Of a stretch of DNA of 64,000 bases, positions 9,680 through 18,056 are shown in pieces. Numbering within the stretch: the stretch's first letter is position 1; each line of letters starts with the position of its first letter. Both the position numbers and the translations under genes were made by a program. The notes under the pieces are model-generated. The model saw only the letters and a list, made by a program, of their open reading frames with translations, searched no databases and was not told where the DNA came from. This DNA comes from Shewanella halifaxensis HAW-EB4 (GTDB lineage: Bacteria > Pseudomonadota > Gammaproteobacteria > Enterobacterales > Shewanellaceae): the NCBI RefSeq assembly GCF_000019185.1, contig NC_010334.1:4898001-4962000 (forward strand), written 5' to 3'.

Positions 9680-9787
9680 GGATTAGGCAGCCTAACTGAA
9701 ATACAAAAATTACGCAGATTTCGCGCCCCAAGTTACTCTGACAATGGGGACGCGGAGTATAACAGGCTCCGCCTACAAGGTGTGACT

Positions 9788-9816
9788 AAAAAAGCATCAG
9801 ATTGGTGCTTTTTTTA
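9788..9816 (-). terminator. A/T-flanked hairpin, likely terminator of the MAPEG gene
   Basis: AAAAAAGCA and TGCTTTTTT pair around a short loop, about 100 bases past the MAPEG stop on the minus strand, with T-runs on both strands. It may also insulate against the ygiQ promoter region. Confidence 0.6.
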
Positions 9817-9915
9817 GTATAGCCTGCTATTCCACAATTTGGCTGCGGGTATCAGTGGGCTGGGATTTCAAGCATTTATAGCACCCAAGTTACCAACGCT
9901 CACTCTCTGCATGCA

Positions 9916-10323
9916 TTAACCAACTAAAGGGTCATTGCAAAGTAAAATAGATTGACTGCCGCCAAGCCCAGTATGACCCCCCCACGTTAGCAATACCCCC
10001 CAGAAACGGCCGAAATGATAACCGCCCTGTCCTTGAGTTAACCCAATCGCATGTAATAAGCGCGCAACAATCCATACCGTACCAAACAGATACAAAAGCT
10101 CAGCTTTCGCACCATTCATTTCTGCCGTCACAAACAATAGTAAAGCAATGGGGGCATTCTCTAATAAATTAGCGTGCACTCTTTGCGCCAACTCCAACGA
10201 TTCATTCCCCGCACTTCCGATGCCTATTTTATGGGTTCGCCTGAGCTTAATCACTCGAAAAGCGAGCACAACAGTAAGCAGTGCAGTAAGACTGATATAC
10301 AGCCCAGATATTGCAAGCGGCAT
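9916..10323 (-). pseudogene. MAPEG-family membrane protein with C-terminal frameshift
   Basis: The first 110 residues fit the MAPEG family (helix 1 'LYISLTALLTVVLAFRVIKLRR', then 'QRVHANLLENAPIALLLFV', then 'LLHAIGL'). The end is not a membrane helix as read (TWGGHTGLGGSQSILLCN). Removing one G from the seven-G run (plus-strand C run 9977-9983) gives TWGVILGLAAVNLFYFAMTL and a stop, which is the expected fourth helix. So a one-base insertion in a homopolymer probably breaks the gene, or the sequence is wrong here. AGGAG precedes the ATG. MAPEG proteins are glutathione- or eicosanoid-linked membrane enzymes; the substrate here is unknown. Confidence 0.75.
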
Positions 10324-10546
10324 TGGATCTCCTATTGATTTTGGATCTTCTGTTTTGTCATTAACACCACGAAATTACAATTACAGAACATTATGTAAAT
10401 AAATGGCAACTTTTTTAGCTCAAATAGGTTAAGATGCGCTCGTCAAAACAGAGCAAGCAAACATCTGCGCCGAACAACTGATAAAAATAATAAGCAGTTG
10501 TTCCATCTAGTAAATCATCCTGAAGTCACCTATAGCGAATAACATA

Positions 10547-11767
10547 GTGGATAATCAAGAGTTTTTAGAAAAACGCCGTTTCATCATCCGGCTCGGCAAG
10601 GCGCTGCATAAATTTGGCACTCCAGCCTACCGCCTAGAAGCCCATCTTCAGGGCGTTTCCCACGTGCTTGGCATTGAAGGTTACTTCTTGATCTCGCCAA
10701 CGGCGATGACCTTCGTGCTGCAACATGATGAAGACCAAGAGTACAATCACGTCGCCCGCGTAAAACCCGGCGAACTAGACTTGGGCTCATTAGCCAGAAC
10801 CGATGAACTGGTCGAAGAGCTGATGTCGGGTCAGCGCACCTTAAGTGAAGCACTTGAGCGTCTTGAAGAGATCTCCAATAAACCCAACCCCTACGGCACC
10901 AAACTGACGCTACTGGCCTTTGGGATCTCGGCGGGCGCCTTCGCCATGTTGATGGGCACCAGCTGGAACGATGTATTTTGGTCAGGCATGTTAGGCCTAA
11001 TGGTTTACGGATTGGTTTTTAGTGCCGAGCGCTCAAAATCGATGGCTGAGATGTTAGAGCCGCTTGCCGCAATTCTGTGCGCGATTGCCGCCTTTGCTAT
11101 CGCCCGCATCGATCCCTCGGTGAACGTTCCGGTAGTGATCCTGTCCGGCATTATTATCTTTATTCCTGGCCTTGCCCTCACCTTGGGACTCGCCGAGCTC
11201 GCCGCCCGCGACCTTATCTCTGGCACCGCAAGGGTCATGGATGCCTTCATGCTGCTATTCAAGCTCTATTTTGGGGTGATTTTAGGCATGGCCATTGGTA
11301 AGGCACTATTTGATGAAACGACCTATATTCCGCCTGCGGTACTGCCCCAGTGGGCAGTATTTATCTCAGTGCCTATCTTGTCTATGGCGCTAGTGATTAT
11401 CTTCAAGGCTCGGATGAAAGACTCACCATGGGGAATATTAGCGGGAACCGTCGCCTTCTTCTCAGCCATGCTTGGCGGACTCTATTTTGGTGAATCTATC
11501 GGCATTTTCTTTGGCGCATTGGCGGTAGGGATATACTCAAACCTCTTTGCTCGCTGGATGAAAGCCCCCGCCTCTATCGCGTTGCTGCAAGGTATCGTCA
11601 TCTTGGTTCCGGGCAGTAAAACCTATATTGGACTCAATACCCTTATTTTAGGCGAAACCATTTTTAATCAATCACACCTTGGTATACAGATTTTCTTAAT
11701 CTTTATGTCAATTGTTGCAGGCTTAATTTTTGCCAACGTTGCCGTTCCGCCAAGGCGCACCTTGTAA
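10547..11767 (+). CDS. ThrE-family threonine/serine exporter
   Basis: A 406-residue protein with the two-part layout of the ThrE/DUF1212 family fused in one chain: a cytosolic N-terminal part (residues 1-115, 'RRFIIRLGKALHKFGTPAYRLEAHL') and about ten membrane helices, with the second ThrE domain ('GILAGTVAFFSAMLGGLYFG...ILVPGSKTYIGL') near the end. The start is a GTG with no strong binding site. It is likely an inner-membrane amino-acid exporter. A strong terminator follows 23 bases later. Confidence 0.85.
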   Translation: MDNQEFLEKRRFIIRLGKALHKFGTPAYRLEAHLQGVSHVLGIEGYFLISPTAMTFVLQHDEDQEYNHVARVKPGELDLGSLARTDELVEELMSGQRTLSEALERLEEISNKPNPYGTKLTLLAFGISAGAFAMLMGTSWNDVFWSGMLGLMVYGLVFSAERSKSMAEMLEPLAAILCAIAAFAIARIDPSVNVPVVILSGIIIFIPGLALTLGLAELAARDLISGTARVMDAFMLLFKLYFGVILGMAIGKALFDETTYIPPAVLPQWAVFISVPILSMALVIIFKARMKDSPWGILAGTVAFFSAMLGGLYFGESIGIFFGALAVGIYSNLFARWMKAPASIALLQGIVILVPGSKTYIGLNTLILGETIFNQSHLGIQIFLIFMSIVAGLIFANVAVPPRRTL

Positions 11768-11790
11768 AAGCTAACTGCAGTCGACACCTA

Positions 11791-11815
11791 AAGAGCGCTT
11801 ATTAGCGCTCTTTTC
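11791..11815 (+). terminator. intrinsic terminator after the ThrE-family gene
   Basis: AAGAGCGC and GCGCTCTT form an 8-bp stem around TTATTA, followed by TT and C; the stem merges into TTTT at its 3' side. Confidence 0.8.
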
Positions 11816-11936
11816 CATTGTCTTAAATCATCTTTTACTTAAGTAAAATCCCCCCCCTATTACTTGACTAATCTACACTTAGCATCTGTTATTAGTTGTA
11901 CCAGTTTTCGATTTTAGCCAAGGAGGACTTCAATCT

Positions 11937-13583
11937 ATGGGGCGGGTGTTCAGCCTAGCATTAGCGATCATTTTTAGCATCCAAGTGGGTGCCGCTTCGG
12001 CTGAAAACAAAAGCAAAACATCAGATAACAAGCGCCCAGAAGATTATGAGCAGAAAAAGCAAACCAAGAATATTGTGATCAAGAGTAACGACATTTTTGA
12101 TCTCTCCGACCCTGAAACCTTTTTCATCCATCGCTGGGCCAACTATTTACATATCAATACGCGAGACTTAGTGATCCGCGATAAACTGAGCTTTTCAGAA
12201 GGTAATAAAGTCAGCCAGAAAGATCTAGAAGAGGCGCAGCGAATTTTACGTTCTCAGGCCTATATCCGCGACGCTAGAGTCACATTTTCTCAACCTGCAG
12301 CCGATGCCGATCTCGCAGATGAAGGTGAAAATATTCTGGTTGAAACCTGGGATAACTGGTCACTACTGCCCACCTTTAGCGCCAGCCATAGCGGCGGAGA
12401 AAGTAAGTTTTCTATCGGACTCAAAGAGGATAACTTGCTCGGCTACGGTATCCGCACTCGCATTAAGTACCAATCAGATACTGACCGAACGGGTTATAAA
12501 TTTGCAGTAGAGGCACCTGTAAACTTCATCAAACACGCCACCATCGCCGCTAGCTTTTATGACAACAGCGATGGTCAGGCTAAGTATCTCTATTTTAATA
12601 AACCTTTCTACAGCTTAGACGGCAGCCATATGTATTCCGCCGAATACTTAGATGATTTGCGTGTCGATACTCTCAAACAAAACGGCCAAGATATTAACGA
12701 GTTTGAGCATGCAGAGGCCTATAATAATGCACGTTTTGGCTGGCTGATTGAGCGTGATAGTCAGTCGCTTTCTCGAATAATCACCGGGATAACCCAAGAC
12801 CGTCACGAGTTTGCTCATGTAGATAACTACCCTAGTTCACAGCTCCCACAAGATAGAGACTTTCTTTACCCTTGGGTTGCCTATCAATATCTGCAGGATG
12901 ACTTTAAGGTGCTAAACAATGTGCACCTGATTAATTACAACGAAGACTTTAACTTAGGTTGGCAGCACTACTTTAAGCTAGGTATCGAAACTCGGGATCT
13001 CAATAACAGCTCGCCCGTGGGTTATCACTTAGGCTGGAAATCTAGCCGTGGCTATCAGGGGGATGAACAACTGATTCTATTAGAGATGGATGCTAAAGGT
13101 GTGTTTGCCACCAGCCAGAAGGATTTCTATCAAGTTAATCTTGTTGCAGAGTATTTCTACCATATCACACCCAAATGGACTGCCTACTCAAAACTCAGAC
13201 TCAGCACCTCTCAAAATAACTACTTGGACGAGCCATTCGCCCTAGGTGATGAGACGGGTATTCGCGGCTATCCAAATGACTACCAGTATGGCGATCATCA
13301 ATGGGCCTTTACCGCCGAACTCCGTAACTACCCTAACATCAATCTGTATCAGTTAGCCGAACTCGGCTGGGCACTCTTTACCGATGTGGGTCACGCCTTT
13401 GGTGGGTCCGATGAAAATAATGCCGTGTCTTCGCCTATCGGCAGTGTCGGTATTGGCGCTAGAATTTATTCATCGAAATCGAGCTATGGCAATGTCGCTC
13501 ATATCGATTTAAGTGTGCCTTATACCAGTGGGGTGGAGGTCAACAGTTGGGAGTGGCGTTTTCAGGTAAAGAGTCACTTCTAA
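11937..13583 (+). CDS. Omp85/BamA-like outer-membrane protein with one POTRA domain
   Basis: AAGGAGG lies upstream of the ATG and the product begins with a signal peptide (ends ASA). Residues about 80-130 ('LSFSEGNKVSQKDLEEAQRILRSQAYIRDARVTF') look like a POTRA domain. The remainder is beta-barrel text ending in the aromatic SHF, with the Omp85 barrel element 'ETGIRGYP' near residue 440. It may assemble or translocate an envelope component, but no partner is next to it; a single-POTRA, 548-residue protein is shorter than BamA (about 800) and closer to TamA/TpsB-like members. Confidence 0.78.
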   Translation: MGRVFSLALAIIFSIQVGAASAENKSKTSDNKRPEDYEQKKQTKNIVIKSNDIFDLSDPETFFIHRWANYLHINTRDLVIRDKLSFSEGNKVSQKDLEEAQRILRSQAYIRDARVTFSQPAADADLADEGENILVETWDNWSLLPTFSASHSGGESKFSIGLKEDNLLGYGIRTRIKYQSDTDRTGYKFAVEAPVNFIKHATIAASFYDNSDGQAKYLYFNKPFYSLDGSHMYSAEYLDDLRVDTLKQNGQDINEFEHAEAYNNARFGWLIERDSQSLSRIITGITQDRHEFAHVDNYPSSQLPQDRDFLYPWVAYQYLQDDFKVLNNVHLINYNEDFNLGWQHYFKLGIETRDLNNSSPVGYHLGWKSSRGYQGDEQLILLEMDAKGVFATSQKDFYQVNLVAEYFYHITPKWTAYSKLRLSTSQNNYLDEPFALGDETGIRGYPNDYQYGDHQWAFTAELRNYPNINLYQLAELGWALFTDVGHAFGGSDENNAVSSPIGSVGIGARIYSSKSSYGNVAHIDLSVPYTSGVEVNSWEWRFQVKSHF

Positions 13584-13650
13584 CCCGATTAAACTCTTAC
13601 ACAGCTAAGCGGCATTTATCTATCACTGACATTAAACGGTGAAAAATAGA

Positions 13651-13681
13651 AAAAACAGAGCCCCGAACAAATTCGAGGCAA
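13651..13681 (-). terminator. hairpin after the small lipoprotein gene
   Basis: On the minus strand GCCTCGAA and TTCGGGGC pair with one mismatch and are followed by a T-rich run (TGTTTTTTCT). Confidence 0.55.
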
Positions 13682-13708
13682 TCTCTCTAGCACCGCAAGC
13701 CCTTAAAG

Positions 13709-14128
13709 TTATTTGTCATCATCATAAGCTTCGATTTTGGCCTTAATTTCATTTTTCTGCTGTTTATCTTTTAGCTTATAGATCCGCTTGATTTGTGCCT
13801 TCATCATAGGATCATCAAGTGTCGAGACCGAATCGAATCCTGCCTCTACTTTGCCTAGAGTAGATGTCACCAATAAACCTTGGGCAAAGTTAAGACCATT
13901 TAAGCCGCCACTTAAGATCAGCAGATAACTCTGTCTAGGTCGAGAGTCCACGATAATCGAATACCTATCCACACTCTCCCAGCCATCCATACGAAAGTTA
14001 TCTATCGAATTGACCTGCTCTAAATCAGGAAAGGTATACATTGCCGCGTGCTCTTTGCTCGCTTCACTCGAAGCACAACCCGCTAAAACCACAATAAACA
14101 ATAAAGGTATTAATTTGAGTAAACGCAT
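13709..14128 (-). CDS. small lipoprotein of unknown function (DUF6491-like)
   Basis: A 139-residue protein with a lipobox (VVLAGCAS), so it is a lipoprotein with acylated Cys18. The body contains 'FRMDGWESVDRYSIIVDSRPRQSYLLILSGG', and its C-terminus is a charged helix rich in K and E. I believe this is the DUF6491 type but cannot confirm. AAGGAG sits 7 bases before the ATG. It is transcribed alone, convergent with the Omp85-like gene. Confidence 0.7.
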   Translation of the reverse strand: MRLLKLIPLLFIVVLAGCASSEASKEHAAMYTFPDLEQVNSIDNFRMDGWESVDRYSIIVDSRPRQSYLLILSGGLNGLNFAQGLLVTSTLGKVEAGFDSVSTLDDPMMKAQIKRIYKLKDKQQKNEIKAKIEAYDDDK

Positions 14129-14252
14129 AAATTCATCTCCTTAAAATTCAATTCTACTGTAGCACTTATTAACGAATGCGCAAAAAACAACCAAGCGATT
14201 TTAGAGTAAAACCATTAGCCCAATGATGCGAATAAAATTCGCTCTTATCGAC

Positions 14253-14579
14253 CTAATGAGCGTGTCCTTGGGAGAAGTTAATCATCATCACACCAGCGGC
14301 CACCAACGCCATGCCAACCCAAGCAGTCATATCTAGATGCTGACGGTAAAACAGCGCCGATAACAAGGTTACAGTCACGATAGCCAAGCCTGCCCATAAA
14401 GCATGCACCACACCAACCGGCATTCCTTTCATTGCCTGACCTAGGAAAACAAATGCAGTCAAGTGACCCAGTAAAACCAGCGCCGCGGGTAGCGGCTTAC
14501 TGAAACCATCGGTTGCCTTCAGCGCCACATGAGACAAAGCTTCTGCCACCACACCCAGTAAAAGAAAAATCCAACTCAT
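14253..14579 (-). CDS. SMR-family small multidrug/cation transporter
   Basis: A 108-residue, four-helix protein. The glutamate at residue 13 ('LLLGVVAEALSHVALKATDGFSK') matches the essential proton/substrate Glu14 of EmrE, and 'VHALWAGLAIVTVTLLSALFYRQ' is the helix 3 region. Such proteins work as antiparallel dimers that exchange protons for lipophilic cations or guanidinium. A dyad of the same type as those before the formaldehyde genes lies 107 bases upstream, so it may belong to that regulon; a dedicated substrate is not known. Confidence 0.85.
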   Translation of the reverse strand: MSWIFLLLGVVAEALSHVALKATDGFSKPLPAALVLLGHLTAFVFLGQAMKGMPVGVVHALWAGLAIVTVTLLSALFYRQHLDMTAWVGMALVAAGVMMINFSQGHAH

Positions 14580-14685
14580 GCTAACGCCCTACTTATGTTT
14601 GTCAGGCTGATGCCTATTGTTATTTAATGCGCTTATTATATTCCTTTGAAATTGAATGATAATTAGCACAAATTACAAATATCTT

Positions 14686-14699
14686 TTACCCCGTGGTAA
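14686..14699. promoter_or_regulatory. proposed LysR operator, site 1 (TTACC-CCGT-GGTAA)
   Basis: A perfect 5-bp-arm dyad with a 4-base centre, about 107 bases upstream of the SMR start. It matches three other sites in this 7-kb region and fits the T-N11-A LysR pattern. Confidence 0.55.
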
Positions 14700-14715
14700 T
14701 AGTCTTTTAAGGGAT

Positions 14716-14743
14716 AACAAAAAGCCGCCCTACATGGCGGCTA
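14716..14743 (-). terminator. intrinsic terminator of fghA
   Basis: AGCCGCC and GGCGGCT pair around six bases; on the minus strand TTTTTGTT follows, 75 bases past the fghA stop. Confidence 0.75.
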
Positions 14744-14817
14744 TTTGGCAAACTGAGAGTCATCAAACGAAGTAATCTAACGAATGACTTCACTCATTTA
14801 AAAAACGGCTGATCACT

Positions 14818-15657
14818 TTATTTAGCCAAGTGCTCTGCATGAAAGCGCAGGTGGCTTTCAATAAAGCTAGAGATGAAGTAATAGCTATGATCGAAGCCTT
14901 CTTGCATATTGAGCGTCAGTGGATAGCCACTTAACTTGGCAGCAGCTTCTAACACCTCTGGCTTTAATTGCTCAACAAGGAAGTCATCAGCCTCTCCCTG
15001 ATCTACTAGCGCTGGCACAAACTCAGTCGCTTGACGCATCAACAGGCTAGCATCGTAGTCAGTCCATGTAGTGGTATCACGGCCTAAATAAGCGGTGAAT
15101 GCCTTTTTACCCCAAGGGCAGTTGACTGGATTAGTAATCGGACTAAATGCCGACACTGACTGATACACCTGTGGGTTACGCATCGCAATAACGAGTGCGC
15201 CATGCCCGCCCATAGAGTGACCCGCAATTGAGCGCTTATCGCTGACGGGGAACATCGACTCTATCAGCCGCGGCAATTCATTTACCACATAGTCATACAT
15301 TCTATAATGACGATTCCAAGGTGCTTGAGTGGCGTTAACATAGAAACCTGCACCCTTACCGAGATCGTAGCCAGTATCATCGGCAACATCGTCGCCTCGA
15401 GGGCTGGTATCAGGCGCAACAATCGCGATGCCAAGTTCTGCAGCCATGCGCTGAGCGCCAGCTTTTTGCATAAAGTTTTCGTCGGTACAGGTTAAGCCAG
15501 ATAGCCAATAAAGCACCGGCACCTTTTCACCATTTGACGCTTGAGGCGGTAAGTAAATGGCAAATCGCATGGCGCAATTAAGTGTCTTCGAATGATGGCT
15601 ATATTGTTTATGCCAGCCACCAAAGCTCTTATTTACACTGATATTTTCAACGGTCAT
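14818..15657 (-). CDS. fghA: S-formylglutathione hydrolase
   Basis: The 279-residue protein has the esterase-D features: N-terminal 'SFGGWHKQYSHHSKTLNCAMRFAIYLPPQA', the nucleophile elbow GHSMGGHGA (Ser in the middle), and the catalytic Asp/His near 'DEGEADDF...FDHSYYFI' ('DQGEADDF', 'GFDHSYYF'). It hydrolyses S-formylglutathione to formate and glutathione, the last step of glutathione-dependent formaldehyde oxidation. AGGAG precedes the ATG. It is downstream of the class III ADH gene but separated by a terminator and 155 bases. Confidence 0.95.
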   Translation of the reverse strand: MTVENISVNKSFGGWHKQYSHHSKTLNCAMRFAIYLPPQASNGEKVPVLYWLSGLTCTDENFMQKAGAQRMAAELGIAIVAPDTSPRGDDVADDTGYDLGKGAGFYVNATQAPWNRHYRMYDYVVNELPRLIESMFPVSDKRSIAGHSMGGHGALVIAMRNPQVYQSVSAFSPITNPVNCPWGKKAFTAYLGRDTTTWTDYDASLLMRQATEFVPALVDQGEADDFLVEQLKPEVLEAAAKLSGYPLTLNMQEGFDHSYYFISSFIESHLRFHAEHLAK

Positions 15658-15773
15658 TTAATACCGACTCCTATAAATTTTTTACTTAATTTTGAAAGGT
15701 TAATCTTTAAAGCCCAATCTTTAAAAGCTAAACCAATAGATGTTCAATCTTTAAAAATCTGGCCTTTAAAAAC

Positions 15774-15797
15774 AACAAGCGCTCGAGAGCGCTTGTT
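15774..15797 (-). terminator. intrinsic terminator of the class III ADH gene
   Basis: A perfect 10-bp stem AACAAGCGCT/AGCGCTTGTT with a CGAG loop; on the minus strand GTTTTTA follows, 16 bases past the ADH stop. The gap to fghA also holds three copies of AATCTTTAAA (15702, 15716, 15746), whose role is unclear. Confidence 0.8.
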
Positions 15798-15812
15798 ATC
15801 TTGACTAACTAT

Positions 15813-16943
15813 TTACTTGTCGAAGTGAATAACAGTACGAATACTCTTACCTTCGTGCATTAGGTCGAATGCTTCGTTTACTTGCTCAAGGCTCATAGTG
15901 TGAGTAATAAAGTCACTCAACTTGAACTCGCCTGCAAGGTAACGCTCAACATAATCTGGAAGCTCAGAGCGACCTTTAACACCACCAAACGCACTACCTT
16001 TCCACACACGACCAGTCACTAATTGGAATGGACGAGTTGAGATCTCTTGGCCTGCACCCGCAACACCAATAACGACTGACTCACCCCAACCTTTATGACA
16101 GCACTCAAGTGCGCTACGCATCACGTGTACGTTACCGATACACTCGAATGAGTAATCAACACCGCCATCTGTTAGCTCAACAATCACATCTTGGATTGGC
16201 TTGTCGTAATCTTTAGGGTTAATGCAATCAGTTGCACCCAACTTACGAGCAAGGTCAAACTTACTTTCATTGATGTCAATAGCAATGATGCGTGAGGCTT
16301 TAGCCATTGCCGCGCCAATAACAGCCGATAGACCGATACCGCCCATACCGAAGATAGCAACAGTTGCGCCCTCTTCAACTTTAGCCGTGTTCATTACCGC
16401 ACCCATACCCGTTGTGACACCACAACCGAGTAAACAGACTTCTTCTAGTGGCGCTTCTGGGTTAACTTTAGCGAGCGAAATCTCAGGCAATACCGTGTAC
16501 TCAGAGAAAGTAGAAGTGCCCATGTAGTGGTAAATTATCTGACCATCTTTAGAGAAACGACTCGTACCATCAGGCATTAAACCTTTACCTTGAGTTTCAC
16601 GGATCTTCTGACAAAGGTTAGTCTTGCCAGACTTACAGAATTTACATTCGCCACACTCAGGAGTGTAAAGTGGGATCACGTGGTCACCGACTTGAACGCT
16701 AGTTACGCCTTCACCAATAGACTCAACGATACCGCCACCTTCATGGCCAAGAATACAAGGGAAGATCCCTTCTGGATCGTCACCTGAAAGAGTGAATGCA
16801 TCGGTGTGGCATACACCAGTGGCGATCATCTTAACGCGCACTTCACCTTTTTGAGGTGGCATAACATCTACGATTTCCATAGATAGTGGCTCGCCAACGG
16901 CCCAAGCAACTGCGGCTTTTGATTTAATTGTTTGTGCTGTCAT
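15813..16943 (-). CDS. adhC: S-(hydroxymethyl)glutathione dehydrogenase (class III alcohol dehydrogenase)
   Basis: A 376-residue medium-chain dehydrogenase. Catalytic zinc ligands are seen in 'CHTDAFTLSG' and 'GHEGGGIVESIGEGV' plus Cys174-type 'GCGVTTGMGAV'; the structural zinc Cys set is 'CGECKFCKSGKTNLC'. The NAD-binding GxGxxG appears as 'GMGGIGLS'. It oxidises hydroxymethyl-glutathione formed from formaldehyde; the product is then handled by fghA downstream. AGGAA lies before the ATG. A TTACC-N4-GGTAA dyad 115 bases upstream suggests LysR control. Confidence 0.96.
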   Translation of the reverse strand: MTAQTIKSKAAVAWAVGEPLSMEIVDVMPPQKGEVRVKMIATGVCHTDAFTLSGDDPEGIFPCILGHEGGGIVESIGEGVTSVQVGDHVIPLYTPECGECKFCKSGKTNLCQKIRETQGKGLMPDGTSRFSKDGQIIYHYMGTSTFSEYTVLPEISLAKVNPEAPLEEVCLLGCGVTTGMGAVMNTAKVEEGATVAIFGMGGIGLSAVIGAAMAKASRIIAIDINESKFDLARKLGATDCINPKDYDKPIQDVIVELTDGGVDYSFECIGNVHVMRSALECCHKGWGESVVIGVAGAGQEISTRPFQLVTGRVWKGSAFGGVKGRSELPDYVERYLAGEFKLSDFITHTMSLEQVNEAFDLMHEGKSIRTVIHFDK

Positions 16944-17057
16944 CTTGTATTCCTACTTTTAATAATCTTTAAATTGCGGTGCTTCACCGCCGTGGGTATG
17001 GCAAAGATTATAACTACCTCTTCAATATTGATAATCCCATCAATAGGTAATTTACCT

Positions 17058-17071
17058 TTACCATATGGTAA
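17058..17071. promoter_or_regulatory. proposed LysR operator, site 2 (TTACC-ATAT-GGTAA)
   Basis: Perfect 14-bp palindrome upstream of adhC. It is directly preceded by a second, inverted element GGTAA-T-TTACC (17046-17056), the same pairing of elements as at site 4. Confidence 0.65.
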
Positions 17072-17180
17072 TAATCACTTAGTGAGCCACTTCATTATTT
17101 ATAGCTGAAGTGTCTTTGGCCTGATCTCTGCTCAAGCCAAGCCGTTAACTGTTTTGATATTCACTTTCTTGGCAGCCTGA

Positions 17181-17447
17181 TTAACGTAGCTGGCTATCCT
17201 TACTGCCTCGGCGATTAAACAGATGCTGCTTTGCCTGAGTGCTATCGAGTTCATTTTGACAATGAATACAGAGTCGAACACCGGGTACGGCAATACGCCT
17301 AGCCTCGGGGATCTCCTCACCACACTCTTCACAATGTAACAAGCTAACCCCGCCAACAAGCCTACTTCTCGCGGTTGCGACTGCATCTTCAACACTGCTG
17401 TCGATTTGATCTTGCACCGCACCGTCTCTTGACCATCCACCTGCCAT
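17181..17447 (-). CDS. DksA/TraR-family C4 zinc-finger protein
   Basis: An 88-residue protein with the zinc motif C-x2-C...C-x2-C ('LLHCEECGEEIPEARRIAVPGVRLCIHCQNEL'), preceded by the short helix expected in small DksA/TraR proteins ('AVQDQIDSSVEDAVATARSRL'). It lacks the long N-terminal coiled-coil tip of DksA, so it resembles YbiI-like short members whose link to RNA polymerase is less clear. It lies next to the formaldehyde genes but has its own upstream region, with a three-unit tandem repeat directly in front. Confidence 0.85.
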   Translation of the reverse strand: MAGGWSRDGAVQDQIDSSVEDAVATARSRLVGGVSLLHCEECGEEIPEARRIAVPGVRLCIHCQNELDSTQAKQHLFNRRGSKDSQLR

Positions 17448-17463
17448 GTTAGTACCTCTCTAT

Positions 17464-17698
17464 GACAATTAGCAGTTGCCGAGCATGAATCGATTTAACA
17501 GCCCTTCATCTATAGTTGAAGATTAGAGTTCCTCTCTAACTGACAACTAGTGGCTGCCGAGCATGAATCGATTTAGTAGCCCCTTCATCTATAGTTAAAG
17601 ATTAGAGTTCCTCTCTAACTGACAATTAGTGGCTGCCGAAGCATGGAGCGATTTAGCTGCTCCCTCATCTATAGTTGAAGATCAAGGTTGCGTCTAAC
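17464..17698. repeat. three tandem copies of a 78-79 bp unit
   Basis: Units start at 17464, 17542 and 17621 (GACAATTAG or GACAACTAG), each with 'gcatgaatcgattta' or a variant, 'cttcatctatagttgaag' and 'ttagagttcctctctaact'. Each unit can fold into two small hairpins. The third copy is more diverged. The array sits immediately upstream of the DksA-like start on the minus strand. Confidence 0.9.
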
Positions 17699-17734
17699 AA
17701 TCTGCATTTTGTCCCTTCAACTATCAATGAATAC

Positions 17735-17782
17735 TTAGATATGAGCCATCCTAGATATAAGCAGTCCTAGATATAAGCAACC
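17735..17782. repeat. three tandem copies of a 16-bp unit
   Basis: Units TTAGATATGAGCCATC, CTAGATATAAGCAGTC and CTAGATATAAGCAACC follow each other without gaps, 37 bases after the 79-bp array. The whole 17448-18000 stretch has no convincing gene. Confidence 0.85.
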
Positions 17783-17998
17783 TTAGGCAAAGCATCTTTA
17801 TCACTCGGCGTTGAGTTAAATAACCCAGACTTTAAATCTCATTATTCTGCGTCATTTCGATAACAAACATTATAGCTGTTTCACTAATAATGATAATCCA
17901 CTAAGTACTTAAAACACCTTTGCATATTCGTAACAATACCTTTTGAGAAGCGACAGGCTAAATTCATAAACCCCATTAAAACTAATCGCTACAAACAC

Positions 17999-18024
17999 AA
18001 AAAAAGCGCCGAAGCGCTTTTTTC
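17999..18024 (-). terminator. intrinsic terminator of the Fe-ADH/gfa operon
   Basis: AAAAAGCGC and GCGCTTTTT pair around CGAA, with A-run and T-run on the two sides; on the minus strand it lies 33 bases past the gfa stop. Confidence 0.85.
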
Positions 18025-18056
18025 TATATGAGCCTATATCGACTCAAGAGTTGGCA

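Noticed and set aside
9788..9816. Short ORFs around the MAPEG-ygiQ gap
   Set aside because: They lack binding sites and family features; the region is better explained by a terminator and promoter.
15702..15755. Three AATCTTTAAA words between adhC and fghA considered as operators
   Set aside because: Low-complexity AT-rich words with no fixed spacing (14 and 30 bases); may be chance.
17464..17698. 79-bp repeats considered as CRISPR
   Set aside because: The units are contiguous with no unique spacers and diverge along their whole length.
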